Shown: piece after piece, positions 1-8,715 of the stretch
Layout of the letters: each line of letters opens with the position of its first letter
How positions within the stretch are numbered: position 1 is the stretch's first letter
NCBI RefSeq assembly: GCF_001045435.1
Contig: NZ_LFNG01000010.1
Coordinates: 62,001-126,000, forward strand
Direction: 5' to 3'
Source: Chryseobacterium koreense CCUG 49689
Lineage (GTDB): Bacteria > Bacteroidota > Bacteroidia > Flavobacteriales > Weeksellaceae
Length of the DNA: 64,000 nt
The notes under the pieces: generated by a model
What the model was told of the DNA's origin: nothing
Seen by the model: the letters and a program-made list of their open reading frames with translations, nothing else
The model's database searches: none
Translations under genes and position numbers: made by a program

Positions 1-49
1 TTAGAAAAAAAACAACAACAAAAATTAACTATTAAAAAATTCAACGAAC

Positions 50-736
50 ATGTTTAAGACAAAAGAAGCAATCTACAATTTCGTGTACTCAATCGGTGCG
101 GCAATCGTAATTATCGGTGCATTATTCAAAATGACTCACTGGCATTTAGGACCTTTATCCGGAAACGTAATGCTTGCAGCAGGTTTGATCACAGAGGCTA
201 TCATCTTTACCATTTTCGCATTTGACGCGCCGAAAACTGAGGAGTCTTATGCATGGGAAAACGTTTATCCGGAACTATTGGATAAAGATGCAAAACCAAA
301 TCCAAAACATTCTACTTTAGGACTCCAATCCGCAGAAGCGAAAGAACTGGAGGTTTCTCTCTCAGATAAGTTAGACAAAATGCTTGCTGAAGCTAAATTG
401 GATGTGAACCTTTTCGAAAGACTAAGAACCGGAATTGATAAGTTTTCAAGCTCTGTGGACCAAATTAATCAGACCGTAGATATTTCTGCATCTACCAATA
501 AATACACCGACCAGCTTGAACTTGCAGCGAGTCACCTTGAGAGTATGAACGCACTTTATGCACTGCAATTGGAGCACGGTAAAACTCAAAATGAATACAG
601 CAAAAAATATGTGGAAGATATCCAAAAATCTATCACACATTCACAGCAATTCAACGAAGAACTTACAGGATTAACTTCTAACCTCAATAATCTTAACAGA
701 GTTTACGGCGGAATGCTTAGCGCAATGAAATCATAG
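50..736 (+). CDS. gldL: GldL, T9SS / gliding motor membrane protein
   Basis: This 228-residue protein is GldL, the inner-membrane half of the GldL-GldM motor that uses proton-motive force to drive type IX secretion and, in gliding species, surface motility. Two membrane helices are visible at about residues 10-28 and 40-58, with the characteristic FKMTHWHLGPLSGN loop between them and a charged polar cytoplasmic tail rich in coiled-coil-like segments after residue 90. gldM and gldN follow on the same strand, 50 and 43 bases apart, which is the standard gldKLMN order; gldK is expected just left of the window. The ATG is preceded by an A-rich leader. Assignment is firm from sequence and synteny. 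Confidence 0.96.
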   Translation: MFKTKEAIYNFVYSIGAAIVIIGALFKMTHWHLGPLSGNVMLAAGLITEAIIFTIFAFDAPKTEESYAWENVYPELLDKDAKPNPKHSTLGLQSAEAKELEVSLSDKLDKMLAEAKLDVNLFERLRTGIDKFSSSVDQINQTVDISASTNKYTDQLELAASHLESMNALYALQLEHGKTQNEYSKKYVEDIQKSITHSQQFNEELTGLTSNLNNLNRVYGGMLSAMKS

Positions 737-786
737 TTTTCTAACCATTTTAATTAATTATTATTAACAAAATTTACTAAAAAGAA

Positions 787-2346
787 ATGGCACAAGGAAA
801 ACAGACCCCTCGTCAGAAGATGATTAACCTGATGTATTTGGTCTTCATCGCTATGCTTGCGATGCAGATTGACCAGGAAATCATCCGTTCATACAGAGAT
901 ACTACGGATTCACTTGAGGAAACCAGAACACTTACTCAAACGAACAACGATATTTTTGAAAGAACTTTACAAGAAAAACAAAAATTAACGCCGGACACCT
1001 TTACTAAACCATTGCAGGATTATGAAGGGCTAAAAGCTAAAGCTGAAGATTTAGTGAGCTTCATTGACGGAATCAAAGCGAAATTGAGCAAAGAATCTGA
1101 TTACGATAAAAATCTGGATATTGCGGAAAGCTTTCCGTCTTTGAATAACACGGAACCTTCTACCGTAAATTTCTTCGCTGAAGGAGATGAAACAAAACCT
1201 TCAAAAACAGCTAAAGATTTAATAGCGAAAATTGAAGCTTTCAAAACTTACATCAATCAAACTTTTGGTGCCAATAAGGACATGAAAGAGGTTGTTGACA
1301 GAACGAACAAGCAGATGATCACTGAATTTGCAAAAAAACAAAACGGGAAAAGTTGGCTTCAGTATAAATTTTACAATCAACCTTTAATCGCGGCATTGTC
1401 AAACCTTGAGGTAATTCAGTCCTCTGTGAGAGGTATTCAGGGAGATGCAATATCCAGAATGCTTCAGGAAAAAATTGATGCCAACATCAAGTTTGATAAA
1501 TATGAAGCAATTGTCTCTGCGCCATCTACTGTAATTCTGGGTGAACCTGCTCAGGCAAAGGTGGCAATCGGAAACTATTCAAGCTCAGTTCCCGGACTTT
1601 CTATGCCAGGTTTGACCATTCAGAATGGACAGGGAGTAACCAATTTAAATACTAGCGCAATAGGTGATCACAAATTTGCAGGAACCATCTCTTTCACGGA
1701 TGTGAATGGAAAAGTATGGTCTTTACCTTACGACCATACCTATAAAGTAATCGCAGGAGCTCAGGAGTTGAAAGCCCAGAAAGGAGCAATCCTGACTGCA
1801 GACAAAATGAACGTGCTTTACAGAGGATTGCCAAACCCGGTTTCCGGATCAATTCTTGGAGCTGACATGTCCGGAATTTCACTTTCGGCTGTTGGAGCTA
1901 CGGTAAGTGGAAGTGGAGGAAAATGGACGGTAACTCCTGGAAGTGGAAATACAGTGAAATTAACGATTTCTGGTAAGGATCCAAAAGGAACAGTTATTTC
2001 TCAGCCATTTGAGTTTAGAATTAAGAACGTTCCACCACCGGTAGGACAAATCCAGGGTCAAACTGTGGTTTCTATGCCAGCAAGTTCCATCCCGAACCAA
2101 CACGTTTCTGTAGCAATGCCGGATTTCGATTTCCCTGTCAGCTTCACCGTAAACAGCTTTATGTTTAAGGTTCAAGGCAAAGCAGGTATGATGATCACCG
2201 GAAACTCAATGAGCAATACCGCTGCATTAACCAAAAATCTAAGAAATGGCGATATCGCATACATTTACAACATTCAGGCAACAGCTACCGGTCTTGGCGG
2301 ACAAACATTAAAGCAAATTCCGCCTGTTGTAATAAATGTACAATAA
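787..2346 (+). CDS. gldM: GldM, T9SS periplasm-spanning motor protein
   Basis: GldM (519 residues) partners GldL: one N-terminal helix at about residues 13-30 packs in the GldL ring and the rest forms the long periplasmic stalk of four domains that reaches the GldK/GldN ring. The start MAQGKQTPRQKMINLMYLVF is typical of the family, and the length is close to the usual ~510-520. The middle and C-terminal parts (from about residue 225) are beta-rich, with many G, S, V and T, as expected for the stalk domains. It lies between gldL and gldN and is probably co-transcribed with both. Confidence 0.96.
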   Translation: MAQGKQTPRQKMINLMYLVFIAMLAMQIDQEIIRSYRDTTDSLEETRTLTQTNNDIFERTLQEKQKLTPDTFTKPLQDYEGLKAKAEDLVSFIDGIKAKLSKESDYDKNLDIAESFPSLNNTEPSTVNFFAEGDETKPSKTAKDLIAKIEAFKTYINQTFGANKDMKEVVDRTNKQMITEFAKKQNGKSWLQYKFYNQPLIAALSNLEVIQSSVRGIQGDAISRMLQEKIDANIKFDKYEAIVSAPSTVILGEPAQAKVAIGNYSSSVPGLSMPGLTIQNGQGVTNLNTSAIGDHKFAGTISFTDVNGKVWSLPYDHTYKVIAGAQELKAQKGAILTADKMNVLYRGLPNPVSGSILGADMSGISLSAVGATVSGSGGKWTVTPGSGNTVKLTISGKDPKGTVISQPFEFRIKNVPPPVGQIQGQTVVSMPASSIPNQHVSVAMPDFDFPVSFTVNSFMFKVQGKAGMMITGNSMSNTAALTKNLRNGDIAYIYNIQATATGLGGQTLKQIPPVVINVQ

Positions 2347-2389
2347 TTTCGTTATTGATTTTAAAATATCATTAGTATAATCATTCAAA

Positions 2390-3475
2390 ATGAAAAAACT
2401 CATATTAGTAATTCTTGCGTTAGGATTTGTTTCTGTAGGGGCACAAACGAAGAAGAAACCCGTCAAGAAGAAAGCTAAAGCAAAAACCACCAAAGTTGCC
2501 GCGAAACCGGCGCAGGAGGCCGCTCCAGTTGTGGATACTTCGGTTGCAGACACTTCCGCAGGAGCTGTGGTGTATGATGATACACCAATTAATTCAATGT
2601 CCATCCTTAATGCGAAATCTCCGGAATCTTTCAGGAAATATCGTGAAATGGGAATGATCAAAAGAGGGGACTCCATGGTTTCCACCAAGGTAACTCCGTT
2701 GAAATATGGTTTCATTGAAGATCATGACATCCTGAAAAGTATGGTGGTTTGGGAAATTATTGATATGAATGACAAGATCAACCAGCCGTACTACCATAAT
2801 GAGGATGGAATCGTTTCCCAAAACAAATCACTTTACCAGGTTCTTTTTGATGCCATTAACTCTGGGAAGATCAAAGAGGTTTACGATGATGAACTTTTCA
2901 CCACGCGTCTTACTCCGGAAGCGATCCAATCTAGAATCAAAAACGTGGTGATGAGCAACGCGGGTATCGACAGATTGAATGAGACCGGAAAATTGACAGA
3001 GGAAGAGAAGAAGGAATTTACCAACGTTTACGAAACCAAAACTGAAAATGTAAAAGTTTTGAAAATCAAGGGAATGTGGTACATCGACAAGAGAGACAGC
3101 CAAATGAAATACCGTTTGCTCGGAATCGCGGCAATGGGTCAGGATCCTTCCACGATGGGACAATTCGGTCCAGACGGACAGCCACTTGCTTCGAAAGACG
3201 AATTGATCGATTTATTCTGGGTATATTATCCGGATGCCAGAGAAGTTTTGGCCAACTCAATCGCTTTCAACAGCAAGAACCTGTCATCTGATATTTCCTT
3301 TGATGACTTGCTTAATGCTAGAAGATTTTCCACCGTCATCTATAAATCAGATAACGGTTTAGGAAACGGAGTCATCAAGGATTATATTCCGAAAGATGCT
3401 GATGAGCAATTAGAGGAAAGTGAAAGAATCAAAGCACAGATTCTTCAAATGGAAAATGATATGTGGAATTACTAA
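2390..3475 (+). CDS. gldN: GldN, T9SS outer-ring protein
   Basis: GldN (361 residues) is the secreted partner of the lipoprotein GldK in the ring under the outer membrane that contacts GldM. A Sec signal peptide (residues 1-19, ending VSVGAQ) is followed by a Lys/Ala-rich linker (about 20-50) that is longer than usual, then the conserved GldN domain (about 65-361), with typical segments such as SMVVWEIIDMNDKINQP and LFWVYYPDAREVLANS. It ends the gldLMN run; a strong intrinsic terminator follows within 30 bases. Confidence 0.95.
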   Translation: MKKLILVILALGFVSVGAQTKKKPVKKKAKAKTTKVAAKPAQEAAPVVDTSVADTSAGAVVYDDTPINSMSILNAKSPESFRKYREMGMIKRGDSMVSTKVTPLKYGFIEDHDILKSMVVWEIIDMNDKINQPYYHNEDGIVSQNKSLYQVLFDAINSGKIKEVYDDELFTTRLTPEAIQSRIKNVVMSNAGIDRLNETGKLTEEEKKEFTNVYETKTENVKVLKIKGMWYIDKRDSQMKYRLLGIAAMGQDPSTMGQFGPDGQPLASKDELIDLFWVYYPDAREVLANSIAFNSKNLSSDISFDDLLNARRFSTVIYKSDNGLGNGVIKDYIPKDADEQLEESERIKAQILQMENDMWNY

Positions 3476-3499
3476 TGAAATTTTACGCGAAATAAAGAA

Positions 3500-3527
3500 A
3501 ACCTGAGTAAATTTGCTCAGGTTTTTT
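3500..3527 (+). terminator. Intrinsic terminator after gldN
   Basis: An 8-bp stem (AACCTGAG / CTCAGGTT) with an 8-base loop is followed at once by a run of T. It separates the gld operon from the oxidoreductase gene, whose ATG lies only five bases beyond the T-run. Confidence 0.85.
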
Positions 3528-3531
3528 CATT

Positions 3532-4560
3532 ATGGAAAATGTAGATTATATTATTGTTGGGGACGGATATGCAGCGTTGTTTTTCGCACACCAGCTTCAC
3601 AAACATCAAAAGAGTTTTAGGATTTTTTCAGAAGGCAGGAAAAGTGCTTCCCAAGTTTCTGCGGGAATCATCAATCCGGTTGTGCTAAAGAAATTCACCA
3701 CATTTTGGAAAGCGCAGGAACAAATTGATTTTCTGCGAAATACGCTCTCTGAAATAGAACGCTACACAGGGTCAAATTATTTTGTGAATGAAAACGTGCA
3801 CCGGATTTTCCACGATGAAAGGGAGCGAGAACTTTGGTTAAAGAAATCTGAAAATGAGGACTTAAGGCTGTTTCTTTCGCAGGAGTTCGAATCCGTAGAA
3901 GGAGTGAAAAATCCTTTTCAAACCGGAGTAGTGATGCAGTCCGGAAGGCTGAACGTAAAAAGTTTTTTTGATAATTTATTGAGCTATTTTAAGAAGCAGG
4001 GAAATTTAATTCAGGAAAAATTCAATCATTCCAGTTTGAAAAATGAAAGCTACAATGATTTTACATTTCAAAATATTGTTTTCTGTGAAGGAATGGGCGT
4101 CCTGGAAAACCCATTTTTCTCCTTTATTCCGATTCAGCCCAATAAGGGACATCATTTGACAGTCAAATTGTCGAAGCCGCTTTCCCAAAAGTTTACTTTA
4201 AAGAAAAAGCATTTCCTATTCCCTTTAGAAAACGGAAGCTATTACTATGGCGGAACTTATGACCGCGAACAACACCACCATAAAATTGACGAGTCCGCAA
4301 AAGAACAGCTGATCCGTGGACTTTCGGAGTTCTATCCCGATGATTTTGAGATCGAGCAGATAGAGTTCGGTTTTCGACCGACTGTGAAAGATCGACGCCC
4401 GATTATTGGCAATCATCCGAGTTTTCCAAATTACTATGTCTTTAATGGTTTGGGCGCACGCGGAATTTTAAATGGATGTTTTTTTTCGAAAGAGCTCTTC
4501 GAACACATCGAAAATGGCAAGTCCCTAGATCCGGAAGTTGATTTGAAAAGATTTCTCTGA
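3532..4560 (+). CDS. FAD-dependent oxidoreductase (DAO family)
   Basis: The protein (342 residues) belongs to the D-amino-acid-oxidase-like FAD superfamily. The N-terminal dinucleotide-binding motif is a variant GxGxxA (residues 8-15, VGDGYAAL) followed by a family-typical SAGIINP segment near residue 44. The C-terminal part has FRPTVKDRRPIIG (about residue 282) and a FNGLGARGILNG motif, which in this family contact the flavin. The substrate cannot be read from sequence; a glycine, proline or hydroxy-acid oxidase-type role is possible. It stands alone between the gldN terminator and tRNA-Ser. Confidence 0.8.
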   Translation: MENVDYIIVGDGYAALFFAHQLHKHQKSFRIFSEGRKSASQVSAGIINPVVLKKFTTFWKAQEQIDFLRNTLSEIERYTGSNYFVNENVHRIFHDERERELWLKKSENEDLRLFLSQEFESVEGVKNPFQTGVVMQSGRLNVKSFFDNLLSYFKKQGNLIQEKFNHSSLKNESYNDFTFQNIVFCEGMGVLENPFFSFIPIQPNKGHHLTVKLSKPLSQKFTLKKKHFLFPLENGSYYYGGTYDREQHHHKIDESAKEQLIRGLSEFYPDDFEIEQIEFGFRPTVKDRRPIIGNHPSFPNYYVFNGLGARGILNGCFFSKELFEHIENGKSLDPEVDLKRFL

Positions 4561-4565
4561 TGTTT

Positions 4566-4595
4566 TTGAAATTCCAAATTTTTAAGCTATTTTTG
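4566..4595 (+). promoter_or_regulatory. Flavobacterial promoter for tRNA-Ser
   Basis: A -33 TTG (4566-4568) and a -7 box TATTTTTG (4588-4595) are 19 bases apart, matching the Bacteroidota consensus TTG-N19-TAnnTTTG. The mature tRNA begins 13 bases downstream. Confidence 0.75.
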
Positions 4596-4608
4596 CAATC
4601 TTCAATTT

Positions 4609-4695
4609 AGAGAGGTGTCCGAGTGGTTGAAGGAGCCAGCCTGGAAAGTTGGTATACGGGTAACTGTATCGAGGGTTCGAATCCCTTCCTCTCTG
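4609..4695 (+). tRNA. tRNA-Ser (anticodon GGA)
   Basis: An 87-base cloverleaf with a long variable arm, as in class II tRNAs. The acceptor stem is AGAGAGG / CCTCTCT with discriminator G. The anticodon stem is CCAGC / GTTGG with loop CTGGAAA, giving anticodon GGA, which reads UCC and UCU. The T arm is GAGGG-TTCGAAT-CCCTT. CCA is not encoded. No flanking direct repeat or integrase suggests its use as an integration site. Confidence 0.97.
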
Positions 4696-4696
4696 C

Positions 4697-4730
4697 AAAA
4701 AATCTTCGGTTGATGCTGAAGATTTTTTTT
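4697..4730 (+). terminator. Intrinsic terminator after tRNA-Ser
   Basis: An 11-bp A/T-capped stem (ending ATCTTC / GAAGAT) with a 10-base loop runs into eight T. It lies right behind the tRNA 3' end. Confidence 0.85.
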
Positions 4731-4836
4731 GTTTATTCATGATCTGATCACCAGATATTGGGAATTGAGGAAGATTACAATCGATCATTATTGAAAACAT
4801 CTTCAAATAACCGCTATCTTTACTAAAAATTTCACC

Positions 4837-5220
4837 GTGTCCCATTTAATTCACTCCAAAGAAATCCCGGTTTCAGATGAGCATTTAGACCAAATCCATC
4901 ATGTAAACAATGTGCAGTACGTTCACTGGGTAGAAGAAATTGCAGTTGAACACTGGGAATTATTGAAAAACAAAACCAAATTCGCAAAGGATTACTGGGT
5001 TTTGGTGGATCACCACATATAGTACAAAAAACAGGTTTTCAAAGGCGAAACGCTGCAGGTGAAAACTTATCCCGAAAAGCCGGAAGGAATTCGCCAGCCC
5101 AGAAAAGTGGAATTTTACCGAAATGGTGAACTGGTGGTAGATTCCAGAACATTATGGGTATTATTTGACGGCCAAACCCACCGAATAAAACGCATAGAAA
5201 GCGAGTGGCTAAACTTCTAA
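4837..5220 (+). pseudogene. Acyl-CoA thioesterase (4HBT) with in-frame amber stop
   Basis: A hotdog-fold thioesterase reading frame of 127 codons starts at a GTG (4837) and ends at TAA (5218-5220), but has a TAG at codon 62 (5020-5022). The N-terminal part has the family signature DQIHHVNNVQYVHWVEE (active-site Asp/His-Asn helix). After the TAG the same frame continues without a break: YKKQVFKGETLQVKT, then KVEFYRNGELVVDSRTLWV, which is the expected second half of the fold. A single CAG-to-TAG change would explain it. The gene is therefore probably inactive, unless the stop is suppressed or is a sequencing error. Its last bases overlap the stop codon of the opposing asparaginase gene. Confidence 0.8.
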
Positions 5221-6245
5221 ATCTCGAACTTCTCCGTAATCTCGCCACACAAATCCCTCACAAGCAACTCAGGAAATGATTCCTTATATTTGGGGTTGTC
5301 CAACAGGTGCATCGCTTTGGTGATCGCGCTTTCCGCAGTAATGTCGTGTCCGCTGATGGCACCAATTTCCCGGAAAATATTGGAATTCGAATATTTCCCA
5401 AAACTAATTCCACCTGAAATACATTGCGACACCACCACGATTTCCGTTCCACGCTTGCGAAGAAGTTCTAATGTTTTTCTGGTCTTTTCTGTGCTGAAAA
5501 TGGTTCCCGAACCAAAAACCTGCAGAATCAGAACCTTCATATCTGGGATTTCTGCGATATGTTCCAGATGCATTCCTGGAAAAATACGCCAAAACAAAAC
5601 ATTCTGGGAAACGTGGTCATCCACCTCAAATTTCGCCCCCGACTTTGGCCGGTGCAAAAAATCCTTCTCAATATTCAAATGAACTCCAGATTGCCCCAAA
5701 ACCGGATAATTTGGCGAACGGTACGCATCAAAAAACTCTGCAGAATACTTCAGGGTCCGGTTTCCGCGAAGCAGTTTGTATTCAAAATAAATGGCCACTT
5801 CCTGAATCACCGCCTCATCATTTTCATACAAACTGGCATAGTACAGACTCGTCAGCAGATTTTCCTTCGCATCGGTACGCAAATCCCCGATCGGAAGCTG
5901 CGATCCCGTCAAGATGACGGGCTTCCGCAGATTTTTCAACATGAAACTCAATGCAGAAGCGGTGTAAGACATGGTGTCCGTTCCATGCAGAATCAGAAAC
6001 CCATCATAATGATCATAATTTTCCCCGATATGGTTTGCGATGATCTTCCACTCATTCGGTCCCATATCTGATGAATCCAGCGGATTCTTGAAAGGATAAA
6101 CCGAAACCTCGCACTCGATCAGCTTCATTTCCGGAATCTTACTAAAAATATTTTCGAAATCAAACGCTTGCAGACTTCCGGTTTCGTAATTCTTTTCCAT
6201 CCCGATGGTTCCGCCGGTATAGATGACTAGCACTTTTCGTTTCAT
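5217..6245 (-). CDS. ansA: L-asparaginase, type I (cytoplasmic)
   Basis: This 342-residue enzyme hydrolyses asparagine to aspartate and ammonia. Both catalytic threonine motifs are present: TGGTIG at residues 10-15 and HGTDTM at 87-92, followed by the family's VILTGSQLPIG segment and a DAKENL lysine motif. There is no signal peptide, which fits the cytoplasmic type I enzyme. Its stop codon overlaps by four bases that of the converging thioesterase frame. asnB, the opposing biosynthetic activity, lies 22 kb away. Confidence 0.93.
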   Translation of the reverse strand: MKRKVLVIYTGGTIGMEKNYETGSLQAFDFENIFSKIPEMKLIECEVSVYPFKNPLDSSDMGPNEWKIIANHIGENYDHYDGFLILHGTDTMSYTASALSFMLKNLRKPVILTGSQLPIGDLRTDAKENLLTSLYYASLYENDEAVIQEVAIYFEYKLLRGNRTLKYSAEFFDAYRSPNYPVLGQSGVHLNIEKDFLHRPKSGAKFEVDDHVSQNVLFWRIFPGMHLEHIAEIPDMKVLILQVFGSGTIFSTEKTRKTLELLRKRGTEIVVVSQCISGGISFGKYSNSNIFREIGAISGHDITAESAITKAMHLLDNPKYKESFPELLVRDLCGEITEKFEI

Positions 6246-6291
6246 AAACCCAAATTTAAACCTTTTAAAAGAATTGTAAAAATGATTTTTA

Positions 6292-6385
6292 TTTGGGCGC
6301 CTTTATCCGTCTTCCGCTCCCACTTTTTTGCGTGGCCGAAAGCCACACAAAAAGAGTTCCGCTCAAGCCGGGGCGCAGATCGGGA
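6292..6385. repeat. Dispersed hairpin element B, copy 1
   Basis: The segment has GGGCGCC and TCCGCTCCC flanks, a hairpin CTTTTTTGCGTGGC / GCCACACAAAAAG, then GAGTTCCGCTCA and a CGGGGCG end. The layout and flanks match the copy at 47493-47590 and are recognisably related to the copies near 7.7, 15.5 and 62.0 kb. It lies between divergent ansA and the methyltransferase gene. Confidence 0.65.
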
Positions 6386-6436
6386 ATTCTTTTGGGATCG
6401 GTTCATCAAAATCAAAAATTACGCTATTTTTGAAAA

Positions 6437-7093
6437 ATGAAAGACCACGAAACCTTCCAATACCTGAAACAATTCCTCACTGCCGAAAGATTACAGAAAA
6501 TAGAACATTTCGCCCAGGAAAGCTCGGATTTTGTGCTGCCGGTGATGGAAGATGTTTACCAGTTCCGAAACGCCGCTGCAATCGTGCGTTCCGTAGAAGC
6601 TTGCGGTTTTCACAAGATTATCGCGATGGAGAGCCAAAACGTTTTCAATCCGAATTTAAGGGTGACCAAAGGTGCCGAAACCTGGGTGGAAATAGAAAAA
6701 ATTCCACATCACGTGGATAATCTGAAAGAAATCAGAAATCGCGGCTACAAAATGGTGGCGGTTTCTCCCGAAAAAAATGCCAAATTGCTCCCCGAATATC
6801 AAATTACAGAACCGGTGGCATTGGTTTTCGGAACAGAATTGGAGGGAGTGACCCAGGAAATCCTGGATTTTGCAGACGAGACCTTGGCAATTCCGATGTA
6901 TGGTTTTACCAAAAGTTTCAATGTTTCGGTTGCTGCGGCAATCTGCGTTTATGAACTCAAGCAAAAGCTCCTGAAGTCGAATATCGACTACAAACTTTCC
7001 GAAGAAAAACTCCTGAAGCTGAAAATCAGATGGGCGGTGAACTCCATCAGAAGTGGCGAGGAAATCTTAAAAAAATACCTGCAGGAAAACTGA
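6437..7093 (+). CDS. trmH: TrmH/SpoU-family RNA 2'-O-methyltransferase
   Basis: The 218-residue protein has the three SPOUT motifs of tRNA/rRNA ribose methyltransferases: FRNAAAIVRSVEACGF (residues 43-58, catalytic Arg51), FGTELEGVT (near 131), and IPMYGFTKSFNVSVAAAI (near 150), which forms the trefoil knot that binds S-adenosylmethionine. The short C-terminal helix and overall length resemble TrmH, which methylates G18 of tRNA; an rRNA substrate cannot be excluded. A TATTTTTG -7 box ends four bases before the ATG, so the mRNA may be leaderless. Confidence 0.85.
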   Translation: MKDHETFQYLKQFLTAERLQKIEHFAQESSDFVLPVMEDVYQFRNAAAIVRSVEACGFHKIIAMESQNVFNPNLRVTKGAETWVEIEKIPHHVDNLKEIRNRGYKMVAVSPEKNAKLLPEYQITEPVALVFGTELEGVTQEILDFADETLAIPMYGFTKSFNVSVAAAICVYELKQKLLKSNIDYKLSEEKLLKLKIRWAVNSIRSGEEILKKYLQEN

Positions 7094-7270
7094 CGGGTTT
7101 CCGGAAAATTTTTTGAAAAATAGGTTGGGAATCCAAAAATAAGACTCTGAAAAAACGATTCAGATGGAATGCCGGTTGATCGGAAGGCTGCTTTTCTGTA
7201 CAAATGGGTGAAACTGATTAAAGCCAAAATCAAAATGCGGATAATGCCTAGAAATAGCTACAGCAAATAA

Positions 7271-7621
7271 TCACAACTTTTTCTCCATAAACTCTTTCAA
7301 AATTGGTAGCGCACTTACCTCAATCTCTTTTGCGGAAGTCAAAATAGTCACTGTTTGATGTGGTTCAGTTTCCTTTAAAAATGCTGTGAAATCGGGATTC
7401 TCTTTCAATTCTGCACCATATTTCTTGCTGAATTCCTTAAAGTCAATTTCGTTGCCGTGATAGGATTTCCGCAAATCGGTGGAAGGTGAAATTTCCTTTG
7501 CCCACAAATCGATATGTGCATCTTCCTTCCGAATTCCTCTTGGCCAAAGCCGGTCTGCCAAAACGCGGAAACCATCGGATTGTTCGGGAACTTCGTAGGT
7601 TCTTTTCATTAATATTTTCAT
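7271..7621 (-). CDS. DUF488 family protein (YeaO-like)
   Basis: A 116-residue protein with the DUF488 signature RVLADRLWPRGI near residue 20, followed by WAKEISPSTDLRKSYHG and a C-terminal VTILTSAKEIE segment. Members are small cytoplasmic proteins of unknown biochemical role. A second in-frame ATG four codons later is an equally possible start. It is transcribed away from the pirin gene, with a type B repeat in the shared upstream region. Confidence 0.8.
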   Translation of the reverse strand: MKILMKRTYEVPEQSDGFRVLADRLWPRGIRKEDAHIDLWAKEISPSTDLRKSYHGNEIDFKEFSKKYGAELKENPDFTAFLKETEPHQTVTILTSAKEIEVSALPILKEFMEKKL

Positions 7622-7701
7622 CGGGTTTAATTTTTACTAAAGTTATTAAAAAATCGAGATCCATGAAATTGGAAATTAGAAATGCCTTTTCAATTGATAT
7701 C

Positions 7702-7800
7702 GGGTCGTAACTAGCCCTAATTGGAGCGGCATCCTTTTTTGGTGGCTGAGGTTACGAAGCCACCAAAAAAGATACAGCGGAAAGCAGGTTCCCGGCTCCA
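7702..7800 (+). repeat. Dispersed hairpin element B, copy 2
   Basis: The left flank contains CTAGCCCTAATTGGAGCGGC, then ATCC. A near-perfect hairpin TTTTTTGGTGGCT (7735-7747) / AGCCACCAAAAAA (7758-7770) follows, then GATACAGCGGAAAGCAGG. The same flanks occur at 61999-62072 and, inverted, at 15462-15580, with different hairpin loops. It fills most of the 286-base gap between divergent DUF488 and pirin genes. Confidence 0.75.
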
Positions 7801-7863
7801 AATTGCGGATTTGGAATTTACTCATTCTTACCATAAATCAATGCTTTAGGAACGCGTTAACCG

Positions 7864-7871
7864 TATATTTG
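7864..7871 (+). promoter_or_regulatory. -7 box of the pirin gene
   Basis: TATATTTG matches the flavobacterial TAnnTTTG box and gives a leader of about 30 bases before the ATG at 7908. No clear TTG is seen at -33. Confidence 0.5.
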
Positions 7872-7907
7872 CACTATAAAGTAGATTTTTAATCTAATCA
7901 ATGAGAA

Positions 7908-8621
7908 ATGAAAACAATTTTGCATAAAGCAGCGACGAGGGGATTTGCTGACCACGGCTGGCTGAAATCCCACCACACTTTCAGTTTTGCCAACTATTAT
8001 AATCCGGAAAGGATGAATTTCGGGGTGCTTCGGGTGCTGAATGATGATATGGTGGAATCCGGAATGGGTTTCGGAACGCATCCGCACCGAGACATGGAAA
8101 TTATTTCGATCCCGCTGGAAGGCGATCTGGAACATAAAGATTCTATGGGAACCACCGCCGTGATCAGGAAGGGCGAAATACAGGTGATGAGTGCGGGAAC
8201 CGGCGTGATGCACAGTGAATACAATAAAAATTCCGACGAAAAAGTGAAATTTCTGCAGATTTGGGTGATTCCTAATAAGATGAATGTGACGCCTAGATAC
8301 GACCAAATCAGCATTAAGGAAAATGCGAAGCCCAACGACTTTCAACAAATATTGTCGCCAAACGAGGATGACGAAGGAGTGTGGATTCATCAGGATGCGT
8401 GGTTTAATTTGGCGAATTTCGACCAGGGTGTTTCCAAAGAATACCGAATTCATAAAAAAGGAAACGGCGTGTATGTCTTCGTTTTGAAAGGCGGCGCAAA
8501 AATTGGGAACCAAATCCTGGAAACCAGAGACGGTTTCGGAATTTGGGAGACAGACTCCTTCATACTGGAAGCAACCGAGGATGCTGAAATCCTGTTGATG
8601 GAAGTTCCCATGGAAATGTAA
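7908..8621 (+). CDS. Pirin family protein (YhhW-like)
   Basis: A 237-residue bicupin of the pirin/quercetinase group. The N-terminal cupin has the metal-binding set GTHPHRDMEII (residues ~57-67) with a later H in GVMHSEYN and E in the same segment. The C-terminal cupin is degenerate. Relatives include YhhW, which has quercetin 2,3-dioxygenase activity in vitro; the physiological substrate here is unknown. It is distinct from the longer second pirin at 25123-26010. Confidence 0.85.
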   Translation: MKTILHKAATRGFADHGWLKSHHTFSFANYYNPERMNFGVLRVLNDDMVESGMGFGTHPHRDMEIISIPLEGDLEHKDSMGTTAVIRKGEIQVMSAGTGVMHSEYNKNSDEKVKFLQIWVIPNKMNVTPRYDQISIKENAKPNDFQQILSPNEDDEGVWIHQDAWFNLANFDQGVSKEYRIHKKGNGVYVFVLKGGAKIGNQILETRDGFGIWETDSFILEATEDAEILLMEVPMEM

Positions 8622-8641
8622 ATAATTAGTAAATTTGCTGC

Positions 8642-8680
8642 CTTTGTCAATCCCGGATTTTTGTGGGTTGACAAAGTTTT
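8642..8680 (+). terminator. Terminator-like hairpin after pirin
   Basis: CTTTGTCAA...CCC pairs with GGG...TTGACAAAG, followed by four T. It lies between the pirin gene and the FMN reductase gene. Confidence 0.6.
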
Positions 8681-8715
8681 ACGCCACTTTCAACATCTCT
8701 TAAATTACTTATTAA

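Noticed and set aside
4609-4695. tRNA-Ser as an integration site of a genomic island
   Set aside because: No integrase, no duplicated tRNA 3' end downstream, and neighbours are ordinary chromosomal genes.
7857-8513. 218-codon minus-strand frame
   Set aside because: Antisense to the pirin gene and covering its promoter; composition is shadow-like.
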